Origin: Chara braunii
Lineage: Eukaryota > Streptophyta > Charophyceae > Charales > Characeae
Direction: 5' to 3'
Length of the DNA: 28,974 nt
NCBI GenBank assembly: GCA_003427395.1
Contig: BFEA01000141.1
Span: forward strand, 2,095,387 to 2,124,360
Made by a program: the position numbers and the translations under genes. This document shows positions 1 through 8,951 of this stretch, in pieces; position 1 is the first letter of the stretch, and the number at the start of each line of letters is the position of its first letter. Under the pieces are notes generated by a model, which saw only the letters and a program-made list of their open reading frames with translations, ran no database searches and was not told the origin of the DNA.

Positions 1-437
1 GGGGTCAGGACCTGCTGCTTTGTTGATTGCCTAGACATTGAGACGGGGCGGGGTCAGGACCTGCCGCTTTGTTGATTGCCTGGACATTGAGACGGGGCGG
101 GGTGAGGACCTACCGCTTTGCTGATTGCTTGGACATTGAGACGGGCCGGGGTCAGGACCTGCCGGTTTGCTGATTGCCTGGACATTGAGACAGGGTGGGG
201 TCAGGACCTGCCGCTTTGCTGATTTCTTGGACATTGAGACGGGGCGGGGTCAGGACCTGCCGCTTTGTCGTTTGCCTAAGACGGGGTCAGGACCTGCCGC
301 TTTGTCGTTTGCCTAAGACATTGAACTGGGGTTGGAGATGAGGTCCTACAGACTAATCCGGTCGCCTTGCTCGTTTGCCTCAGACATTGAACTGGGGCTA
401 GAGTTGAGGTCCTTCAGACTAATCCGGTCGCCTTGCT
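1..437. repeat. 49-bp minisatellite passing into 66-bp units
   Basis: The phrase GGTCAGGACCTGCCGCTTTG recurs with starts near 3, 52, 101, 150, 199 and 248, an exact 49-bp period with a few substitutions per unit. The next start is at 285, so that unit lacks 12 bp. From 306 the array changes to two 66-bp units (306-371 and 372-437) that keep the GCCTNAGACATTGA core but add a GACTAATCCGGTCGCCTTGCT tail. The period is not a multiple of three, so open frames across it are incidental. The array begins before the window. Confidence 0.93.
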
Positions 438-824
438 AAGTCAGTCGATTTTTGCTTGTTGAAAAAGGCTTGACTTTTCTCCTTGTGAGAATAGTCCAGG
501 CTAGTGTGTTGGTGATTGCATGGGGTTTGATTGAGAACAACCTGGAAAGTAAAAATTAACTAAATAAGATACAAGACTCATGTTTTTGTGATCAGGACAA
601 ACGAAAGATGAAATCTTTGGATAAACAAATCCTTGTTTTGAATAGGTTGAATGTGTTATTGACTTGACATACTTGTTGGCAATGCCTTGTCTTTTGCTCA
701 ATGCTCTGTTTGTCTTCTGCATTATAGGGTAGTCTGTTAGTGCTCGCCTTATGCTTGAGCGATAGGCAAGTAGATGTTCACTTTTATGTTCGCATTTGTC
801 TTTTTCGTGTATGTTTGTTTTGAT
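438..824. other. no recognisable gene
   Basis: This is AT-rich sequence with short open frames only. I see no conserved protein motif, no RNA gene and no clear repeat here. Confidence 0.5.
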
Positions 825-1316
825 AGGGCTTTGGCTAGCCTTGGAGTTAGTAGAAATTCTGGGAGCCTCTTTTCCTAGGGGAAATGCTGTTGAAATTTAT
901 GTTGAATCCGCAAAGTTAGCCAGGGTTTTGAGATGTCAGCTAGGATATGATATAGTTTGGGCTTTGGGGACAGTAGGAATTCTGGAAGCCTTCCTTTCTA
1001 AAGAAAGTGCTGCCGAAATTTCTACTGAAACCAAAGAGTTAGTTTATTTTTAGATGATTTTCATAGCCGTGAGTTTTTCTTTTTAGATTTGGTGTAGTAA
1101 ATATTCTTCGAGCACACTTCCCTAGAGGAAGTGCTACCGAAATTTTCAGGATTTTCACATCGTTACCGGATGCTACTTAGTTTATTTTTAGATGATTTTC
1201 ATAGCCGTGAGTTTTCCTTTTTAGATTTGGTGTAGTAAATATTCTTAGAGCACACTTCCCTAAAGGAAGTGCTACCGAAATTTTCAGGCTTTTCACATCG
1301 TTACCGGATGCTACTA
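825..1316. repeat. degenerate tandem repeat with a hairpin in each unit
   Basis: The last two units are near-identical and 138 bp long (1041-1178 and 1179-1316), both starting AGTTTATTTTTAGATGATTT. Two more diverged units precede them, sharing TAGTAGAAATTCTGGGAGCC-like sequence. Each unit contains a short inverted repeat followed by GCTRCCGAAATTT or a variant. The arms are TTTCC/GGAAA (871-884), CTTTC/GAAAG (994-1007) and CACTTCC/GGAAGTG (1115-1133 and 1253-1271). The stem sequence differs between units but pairing is kept. An 85-codon + strand frame crosses the first two units, and I do not consider it a gene. Confidence 0.8.
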
Positions 1317-2998
1317 TTAAGTAGCTTAGAGTGCGTTATGGAGTTAGAACTCCGTTAACTCGACAGGCGATGCTTGCCTTGATTTTGTGACACAGGTCAT
1401 TGCTACCTGCGAGTGTTCTTCGAAGTCTTGAGCTTCATTCAACTTCTGCTATCAGACTGATAGCAGGTCGGTTTGCGACTCAACTCCTACCCACTGTGAT
1501 ACCCACGCCCAGATGTTTGTGACCCTGTAGGCGAAAGGCATTTCCGTATGAAAGAAAACCTATCCTTGGAACCTCTCTTTAATGGTCATGCAAAAATTGT
1601 GTGAAATGGATCTAGCGGGCATACCTTTGTTGAGTGGGGGTCGAAAAGGGGCGTGTGGGACATGAATCTGGGAGCAAAGGGGTTGACCACTTTTTTGTGG
1701 CATCCGCATGTGAATTTTCATTGGGCTTCATGTGTATGCAGGTATGTATGGGAGCAAGGACTCGCTCCTGGATTAAGGGTGATGTGGACGAATGAATGCT
1801 GGGTGTGAGTGACAAGGTTCAACTGTTGATGTGAGAATGGTCCTCCCTGATTTCCTTCGAGATTCCCCTTTTCCTTTCTTTTATTTTTCTCCTGCCACAC
1901 GCATCCAGCGAGTAGGCAAGAGTAGCCAAGCGCAGAGTTCAGCGCTCAATCTTTGATCAAAAGTGACTCAATTCAGGTACGGCGGGTTGCTCGCTAAAAC
2001 TGAGACTACACCTAATACCCCTTTTCCACAAGGGGAAGGACGAGCGAACCCCGTCTCAAAGGGGTTTTGCTTCTTAGATTATTGGTCGGACGTTGGTCCT
2101 AAGCCCAGGATTCAAGGTCCTTGTCCAGGTTATCCTAGGCTCTGGTCCACCACGAGAGGGTTTCCCCCTACGAGCCGAGCCTACGCCCCTTGCTTATCGT
2201 CACTCGCTGCCTAAAAGACAGGGGTGCCGCATGGGCTGCACGACTTATCCTTCAGCCGTGCAATATCGTGAAGGAAGAACCCTTTATGATATTTTGTTTT
2301 CGGCACTTGAGTGTCGTACGCAACCCCGAAACCCATGAGAGGGTGCGCGAATGTGGGTAACGCATGAAGCATCGCCATGATAGCAGATTAACTGAGTACA
2401 CATGCCTGAGCATTATGATTCCTTTGACGGTTGCATTCTTTGTATGCAACTTCGTGTGGGTCTCGCTCAGACATAAAGGTTTTTCTGAGTTATGGGTGAG
2501 GACGTACGAAAAAGGGAGTAGGCTTATTTGTTTGTCTGAGTTAGTTCGTGTTGTCTTGTATCGCGTGGTTGAGTTAGGATGTCCTAGTCGACCGTCGCTG
2601 AACCGCACGTGGGAGATCAACGCCCCAGCGTGACGGTTCGCGTACGGGTCCGAGCTAGGCGTGGACCGCGCGTACCCCCTATGCTACAGCATACGAGAAA
2701 CGCCCTCGGTTGGGCCACCTCCGCGATTGCAAGTAAAAGCTTCCACGTGTGGTTCAGTAGCTCGGCGGGGATACGCCCACCAAGGGATGGTGACAGCCCC
2801 CACGGGTGGAGGTAAGTTGTCCCTCGCGAGACCCTGTCCTGTCGTAGGGACTCGATGGAGGTATAGCTGGCACACTCGGCCGGAGCGGCTCCGCCGCTTC
2901 CCTTTTCGTGAAGCCACTTGCGAATTCTGCCAATCCTGCGTGACGCAGCCGGGAAGGTCCCCCTAGCGGGGGCCGTGCGCTCGACATCGAGATGTGTG
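1317..2998. other. unassigned sequence with short inverted repeats
   Basis: No gene is recognised here. Visible structure is limited to small palindromes: GGAGTT/AACTCC at 1340-1353, a 10-bp perfect inverted repeat with one central base at 1446-1466, and TATGCT/AGCATA at 2680-2693. The part from about 2590 to 2970 is clearly more GC-rich and is open in several overlapping frames on both strands. This is what high GC content produces by chance, and none of the translations looks like a known family. Confidence 0.45.
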
Positions 2999-2999
2999 G

Positions 3000-3309
3000 T
3001 GGACAACAATGGCAAAAGTTGATGGAAGTCTATGGTACCAGGTCAACCACGTCGTCAAGTAAACACCTTGAAACGAATGGATAAACTAAGCAAATGAATC
3101 GTTAATATTCACTCCTCGAAATCATTGAAAAGTTCCAAACACGTTGGGTTTTGGAATATGGATTTTCAAAAACCGTTGTAATTGATCCGAACGTGCAGTT
3201 CACTGGAGAACAATGTCAAAAGTTTATGGAAGTCTATGGTACCAGGTTAACCATGTCGGTAGGTCGACACCCTGAAACGGATGGACAAATTGAGCAAATG
3301 AATCTTCTA
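3000..3309 (+). repeat. tandem duplication of an integrase segment, offset about 204 bp
   Basis: The segments at about 3000-3105 and 3204-3309 align over roughly 105 bp around ATGGAAGTCTATGGTACCAG, with an offset of 204 bp. Both encode the same integrase stretch. The first copy is more decayed and has stop codons where the second still reads GQIEQMN. Confidence 0.8.
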
Positions 3310-3375
3310 TGCCAACAACTTTTGTGAATGTATGTGAGACCGAATCAAATTGATTGGGACGAGAACTTACCGAAG

Positions 3376-3516
3376 ACTGCAAATGCATATAATAACAGTG
3401 TACATACTGTGACAGGTAGAACACCTAATGCACTGCACAAACGTACTGAAGACAAATGCATATAATAACAGTGTACATACTGTGATAGGTAGAACACCTA
3501 ATGCACTGCACAAAGG
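3376..3516 (+). repeat. 73-bp tandem duplication inside the integrase fragment
   Basis: AAATGCATATAATAACAGTG and the following bases to CACTGCACAAA occur at 3381 and again at 3454 with almost no change. The 73-bp period breaks the reading frame of the integrase remnant. Confidence 0.88.
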
Positions 3517-4145
3517 TTGGAAGTCGAGACGCCCTATTGATGCCCTAACAAGGGACCAAGTCCAGTGGCTACCCCTAGCAAAATAGAGTTTGTGTGGCTT
3601 TGTATGAAAAAGATATTGCAAAGGTCAAGGATAACATACAGAAATCCCAAGCCCAAATGATTGAACAAGCTAACAAACACTGTAGACCAGCTACGTTAAG
3701 AGAATGGGACTTGGTATGGGTAAAATCTAACGAATTCTCTCTCGAAGGAGGAATATCCAGAAACTGCTGCCAGTCTACTACGGACCCTCAAAGTGATCGT
3801 GGATTGTCATGCCCCCACAACTAAAGACCTATCCTGCCTTTCACGCCTCTAAACTGCTACCTTATGTGGAAGGCCACAAATTTCCTAATAGGCCATCCAT
3901 GTTTCCACCTTCTATGGACAAGGGTACTAGGTTGAAAGGATACTGGAACATGGGTTCTTCTCAACAGGTGGCAGAGGATGACCACACAAGCAGTTCAAGG
4001 TAAAGTTCAAAAACCAGCCTGAATCTGAGGCTAGATGGTTTAGTAAAAAACTTCTACCTACTGCACCTGACATTATTGCAACCTATGAACGTGGGTTAAA
4101 AGAAAAGCGAGCATCAAGAAGAAATTTCTACGATGGAACTCAAAA

Positions 4146-4415
4146 TCGGTCCGGACGGAATCCCCGTCGAGGGCAAGGGTCGTCACTTGGTCAAAGGCCA
4201 GATATATGAGTCAAAGGTCATGTCCCAAGTCTGAGAAATGTCTAGGAAAGGGCGTAAGGTCGAGGGTTATTAGGGCCTAGGTCAAAAATAGCATCCAGTG
4301 CCCCCATGTGAGGTAGTTGACTCTTGGAAAATCAAAAGTCAGACCAAGCACAGGAAAAGCAGGCCCAAAGTCAAAGCCAACCCAGCCCCAATCATAGATT
4401 AGATGTGCATCAATG
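4146..4415. other. 3' flank of the + strand Ty3 fragment, possibly remnant LTR
   Basis: This sequence follows the chromodomain-like tail and contains repeated GTCAAAGG/GTCAAAGC motifs. It has no gene. Its position suggests the beginning of that fragment's own 3' LTR, cut by the element starting at 4420, but no partner copy is available to prove it. Confidence 0.35.
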
Positions 4416-4419
4416 GTTG

Positions 4420-5421
4420 TGCAAGGAAAATGAACAGAAGCGAGATGACAATATTCAAATTGCACAATCACATGGAAAGCCAAATCGTAACAAAGTGTTC
4501 ATGAAGCAGCATTGCACCAATATAACACCAATGGAGAATCGTAGCACTGAAAGTCAATGTCAAAGAGAGCTTGCTCTCGCCACCACCAACATATGTATCC
4601 AGTCTCTATCTCCCTACTTGGCGCTCGGCGCCCAGCCTACTCTCTACACAACTACTACTAGCCTACTAATTGACAATGCAACTGTTGATGTCAGCAGCAC
4701 CCGAAGTACTTGAAGATGTCGCCCATGCAGAACCATCGCCAATACCAGGTATGTGCCCTCACATCATCATCATCATCATCCTTCTCTCTCCCCCCTTGAC
4801 TCTCTCCCACGTCTCCCTTTGTTGTACACCCGAAGACCACCCTTGCGCCTCATTGTAGTCCAAGCCCACCAGCTATGGTGGATGGGCTATGGCGCTGCCC
4901 TCAGCAACGCCCTTCTTCCCTGCATGACCGCACGCGCTGCACCTCGCCTCTCAGCACCAGCAGCAGCCCACGAGCCTTTGCTCCAGCAGCGCTGCCGCTA
5001 GCATGCGAGTGCCTGAATGCCGCTGGCTAGGGAGAGCTCTTTCCTATATGGAAAGAGTTGGCCTGCTCGCGCAACTTGGCTGGGCTGGGCTTGGGCCCAG
5101 AAGCTTTCGGTAGGCCCCAGGATGTTGCGCTTGTGTGCAGCTACTGGGCCTCTTGCGGTTGGGCCTCTCAACTGTCAGTGTATGATGCTACGATTCTCGC
5201 CCAGGGCCTGCATTCTTTGGAAAAGCCCAGAAGGCCGTGGAAATGTCTTTGTTGCCCGGCCTGGGTTTCTCTCAACCGACTGACGCGTCGCAACTGCCTG
5301 GACCCCAAATATGAATTTGATAGTTGAGGGCCTCTTGTGATATGTTAGGCCTGCCTTCACTTAGGGCGGGCACTCTTGCTACAGGGGCCCCTCAGGCCTG
5401 CCGAGGACCCAAATCCTCGCA
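4420..5421 (-). repeat. 3' LTR (1.0 kb)
   Basis: The copy begins TGCAAGG and ends CCTCGCA on the + strand, giving TG...CA termini. It aligns to 22909-25099 with about 42 mismatches over 1002 bp by hand, mostly C/T and A/G transitions, but lacks about 1.19 kb present in the other copy at the CAT-repeat near 4763. It lies 40 bp downstream of the pol stop. Confidence 0.88.
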
Positions 5422-5435
5422 TTCCCTACTCCTTT
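5422..5435 (-). promoter_or_regulatory. polypurine tract
   Basis: Read on the minus strand the sequence is AAAGGAGTAGGGAA and it abuts the LTR start TGCGAGG directly. This is the site and composition expected for the plus-strand primer of an LTR retrotransposon. One T interrupts the purine run. Confidence 0.75.
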
Positions 5436-5461
5436 ACTTCGTTAGTCCTCTGAGAAGTCTG

Positions 5462-5809
5462 TCACTCTGCACGCATCTTCCCTTTGAGTTCTCTTTCATA
5501 GCCTTCAATCACTTGAGGTGTTGTTCTCATGAGTTCCTCTCGTGTGAACCAACGATCTTCTTTAGGATCCAGATGATGTCTAAATCTCACACGATACTGC
5601 ATTCTTGGTTTAGGAGGGCGGCCTCTGCCTGATGGTCGAGGTAGTGGCATCACTTGATGCTCCACGATCTGGTCAATATCCAGTTTGCCATCCGTGGTTG
5701 GGGGCAGCATTGATCTTCTTGAGGGAAACTGATCAGTGGCACCGAAAGGTGCCAACCTGGAGGCATGGAACACAGGGTAAGTACGTAAGTGCGCAGGAAT
5801 GCAAATCAC
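5462..5809 (-). pseudogene. pol: Ty3 pol C-terminus with chromodomain-like tail
   Basis: The 115-residue open frame reads through the usual end of a chromovirus pol: TYPVFHASRLAPF at the start, a proline-rich hinge (PLPRPSGRGRPPKP), then YRVRFRHHLDPKEDRWF, TREELMRTTPQVIEGYE and a lysine-rich end. The second part matches the fold order of a degenerate chromodomain (strand, W, acidic helix). In chromoviruses this domain targets integration to chromatin marks. The expected aromatic cage is only partly recognisable: VRFRHH stands where VKWKGY is usual. It is out of frame with the integrase piece at 5917-6162, so a frameshift separates them. Confidence 0.78.
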
Positions 5810-5916
5810 GTATGAAGGCCCATTCGGTTGATCCCTAAGATCTCCCAGGGCCCAAAGTACTGTGGCATTAGTTTGCGTGAACTGCCTAACTCCTAACCTA
5901 GTTCAGATGACTTAAC

Positions 5917-6634
5917 CTAGACTCTTTCACCTACCTCAATGTTAGAGGGCCGTCTGTGCTTATTCTCAAATGCGATCATTGCATCCTGAGATTTCCTGAT
6001 ATGTTCAACGGCTTGCTGCAACATCTGTTCATATTTGACAGCAAACTCTATGCTGCCAGGTGCTGCGGTGGGTTCTCTTTCTGGTAGCAGGAAGTCAAGT
6101 GCAGTTTTGGGTTTCCAACCAAGGTGCAGTTGGTTGGGAGGAGTTCTTGTAGTACTGTGCACAACGTTGTTTTACAAGCTGGCGATGAGACGTAGTTTCT
6201 CATCCCAGTCATCCTGACTTGGCTTGATATAATGTCTAAGTAGGTGTTGTACTACTCTATTCATCTGATCTGCTTGGCCATTTGACTCAGGGTGATTCTC
6301 TAATGTCATTTGGAGCTTTGTGCCCATCTTTTCAGCAGTTGATTGCCACAATTTACTGGATGGACACACTTTGACCTGGTCCTTCAGGAATCGGCAAGGA
6401 CTTAATCAACCCGAGTGGAGCCTGAGTCCTCGGTTTGTCCCTTTGGCAAACCTGGCAGGTTTCAACGTATCTTTTAGCATCTTGCATCATAGAGGGCCAC
6501 CAAAATCTTTGTACTAAGTTCGCTGATGTCTTTCTATAGCCAAAATGACCAGTTGCATCATGACCTTCTCCTAAAAATAAACTACGCGAAGACTTACTAC
6601 TGGGAACACAATCTTTTATTCCCTGCCTTCTCAA
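5917..6634 (-). pseudogene. pol: Ty3 integrase, core deleted and frameshifted
   Basis: The N-terminal zinc-binding part is well preserved (6353-6634): GHDATGHFGYRKT, then RFWWPSM and ETCQVCQRDK give the HH-CC set. The frame then stops right after QSVSI. An overlapping frame resumes at about 6369 with LWQSTAEKMGTKLQM, which normally lies some 80-100 residues further on. The segment carrying the first two catalytic Asp is therefore missing. The third catalytic position reads GQADQMN, with Asp where Glu is usual. Another frame change lies near 6165-6172, after which TRTPPNQLHLGWKP and the IRKSQDAMIAFENKHRRP linker follow. Strand transfer activity is not expected. Confidence 0.85.
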
Positions 6635-8065
6635 GAAACAGCAAGCCGTCTATCATCGTAAATTCGTCCAAAGTCTTTTTGTCCTTTGCTTGGAATCTAC
6701 GGATGATCTCAGACATAATTGGATCTTGCTGATAGGCTTCCACCAATGATCGAGTTAAGTCGTTAGATATGCCAAATTCAGTTACTAGTGCGCCCAGGTA
6801 ATCTGCCCGACGTGACAATGCATCAATTACCTTATTGTTCTCTCCCTTGATTGGATCAAGTTGATAGTCATATTGAATCCATCGCTTGAGTGTGTCAGAG
6901 AGTTCCGGTTGTGTCTTAATCCAGCGCAAGGTCTCATGGTCAGATCTCACATAGAAGAATTTGCCAAGGAGATAGTGTCTCCATGTACCAGCGCTCTATA
7001 CAGGGCATAGAGCTCACGCTCATAAGTCGACCTGGCTAGTTTTTGAGATGGCATCTTTTTACTCTTATACTCGATAGGTCTCAACTTTTTCCCCTCCTTT
7101 TGTGCAAGGACCGCGCCTATGCCATGTTGGCTGGCGTCTGTGGTCACGACAAAGGGCTGATCAGGATCCGGGAGCTTGAGGACTTCATAGTGTGTTAGAG
7201 CATACTTCAATTTCTTAAAGGTCGCCTCACACTCTTTTGTCCATTCCCAAGGGGTGTCACGTCGAGTTAGATCTGTTAATGGGGAAGCTATAGTACTATA
7301 GTTCTTCACAAATGGACGGTAGTAGCCCGTCATCCCCAAAGGTCTGGGCCAGTCACGAATGCTGGCCACCTTTGCATCGTCTGGCCTCAACCCTTCTGCT
7401 GAAATTTCATGACCCAAGTACAAGATCTTGGTGCGACCAAACTCGCATTTCTCCAAGTTAACCTTGTACTGGTGTTGTCTTAGGAGACCTAACACTATTT
7501 TCGAGTGCTCAGCGTGCTCCTCTACAGTCTTACTAAAGATGAGGATATCGTCGAGGTACACGACGATAAACTTATCTAAGTAATCATGAAAGATCTTGTT
7601 CATTGCGTGCTGGAATGTTCCAGGCGCATTGCATAGGCCGAAGGGCATCACCACAAACTCATACAGACTGTACCTGGTCTGAAATGCGGTTTTGTGTTGG
7701 TCCTCAGGTCTAATAGCAATTTGATGGTATCCGGACTTTAGATCTATCTTAGTAAAGCACCGACATCCGTGCACTCTATCCAGTAGGTCGTCGATGCGGG
7801 GTAGGGGCTCTGCGTTTTTTACAGTGATGGCATTGAGACCCCTATAATCAATGCACATCCTCAGGGTACCTCCCTTCTTTAGTACGAATAAAACTGGAGC
7901 GTCGTAAGGGGAGGTGTTAGGCCGAATCCATCCCTTCTCTGTGAGCTCCTTGAGCTGGCGGCGAAGCTCATCCAACTCCGCAGGAGACATCCTATAGATT
8001 CGTCCTCTAGGCACCTTACTACTTGGGACAACCTCTATTGCATGGACAACCTCCCTTTCTACCAC
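6597..8065 (-). pseudogene. pol: Ty3 reverse transcriptase and RNase H
   Basis: The RT is recognisable from RIYRMSPAELDEL through CIDYRGLN, FTKIDLKSGYHQI, MPFGLCNAP and the catalytic VVYLDDILIFS to the thumb (LYLGHEISAEGLRPD). RNase H follows with VVTTDASQHGIGAVL, YERELYALYRALVH and SDHETLRWI, then DALSRRADY. There are two lesions. The junction RDWPRPLGMTGYYRPF is shorter by about ten residues than the usual connection, where a TxxELRxFLG segment precedes GMTGYY. A one-base loss near 6983-6986 shifts the frame between ALVH and the YVRSDHETL block. The polymerase catalytic residues themselves are intact. A stop separates this from the protease part. Confidence 0.93.
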
Positions 8066-8430
8066 GCCTGTGGGCTCCTAAAAAAGGTTAGAATATTGCG
8101 CGTGACTTATTCTATCTCTGGGATGTTTTAACGGCCTCCCCTTTCTCAGAGACAAAGACTAGATGCATGCCCTCCTCGCGATTTTGCTTATAGTAATAGA
8201 AAGATGATGCACACATGCACCCGTAGTTTTCTATCAGACTGCTAGCTTTAAACTTTTGCAATCTAACAGATCTACCATTGGGCAATTTTTGAATCAATAC
8301 CTTTCTATCCCAGTCAAACTGCGGTTGCGCGACCTCGAGGTAGTACATACCTAGGAGCATGTCAAAGGGCAGTTCGTCGCTAACGAGGAAGGAGATTTTA
8401 TGGCTCACTTCCCCTCCTCCATAGGAGAAG

Positions 8431-8698
8431 GTACAGACTACGTCCTTGACATAGTCTTTTACCAACATTTGGTGCTTGTTGGCCAACGTAGAAGCTACAG
8501 TTCTGCTAAGCCGTTGCACTTGGTCCCCGAAGTGTTGTCTATCCACACAAGCACGACTGATGAAGTACAGACTACGTCCTTGACATAGGCTTTTACCAAC
8601 ATTTGGTGCTTGTTGGCCAGTGTAGAAGCTACAGTTCTGCTAAGCCGCTGCACTTGGTCCCCTAAGCGCAGTCTATCCACACAAGCACGACTGATGAA
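8431..8698 (-). repeat. 134-bp tandem duplication in the protease
   Basis: GTACAGACTACGTCCTTGAC starts at 8431 and again at 8565. The two 134-bp copies differ at a handful of positions, so this duplication is real divergence and not only an assembly echo. The length is not a multiple of three, so it breaks the frame. Confidence 0.9.
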
Positions 8699-8800
8699 GT
8701 TTCGNTTGTTGGCCAGTGTAGAAGCTACAGTTCTGCTAAGCCGCTGCACTTGGTCCCCTAAGCGCAGTCTATCCACACAAGCACGACTGATGAAGTTTCG
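8610..8800. other. N at 8705 flanked by a perfect 95-bp duplication
   Basis: The 95 bases at 8610-8704 and at 8706-8800 are identical by eye, with a single N between them. This is the usual mark of a one-base placeholder gap whose two contig ends overlap. The second copy is probably artificial. Confidence 0.85.
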
Positions 8801-8951
8801 CGTAGAGTCTATGTCTGCGAAGGGGCCAACTTTGCGGCCACCTACATCAACCTCTACCACGAAATGTTCACCCTTCGAACCTGTACTCATCATCGCCCAA
8901 GAATCTCTAGGATCCTTCCCTGACCACTCAGATTGTAACTCTTCTAGGGAC

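Larger units (their letters stand above)
2999..4145 (+). pseudogene. Ty3/gypsy pol 3' fragment (integrase to chromodomain-like tail)
   Basis: The translation from about 3121 reads as the second half of a Ty3 integrase core, with an Asp-Pro-Asn region at about 3187 and an HPETDGQIEQMN block at about 3270-3306 that keeps the catalytic Glu. It is followed by the NNSVHT/TGRTP segment, a KSQAQMIEQANKH linker, FHASKLLPY, and a chromodomain-like tail at about 4005-4105 containing EARWFSKKLL. The frame is interrupted by stops (for example TGA after the QQLL at about 3325) and frameshifts. Everything upstream (gag, protease, RT, RNase H, first integrase Asp) is absent. The tail resembles the minus-strand element at 5462-5809 closely enough to be a relative. 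It lies in the opposite orientation, so it is a separate, older insertion. It is non-functional. Confidence 0.85.

Noticed and set aside
2617-3015. A 132-codon minus-strand frame and overlapping frames on both strands in GC-rich sequence
   Set aside because: Several frames are open at once, composition is high GC, and none shows a recognisable domain. This is expected by chance.
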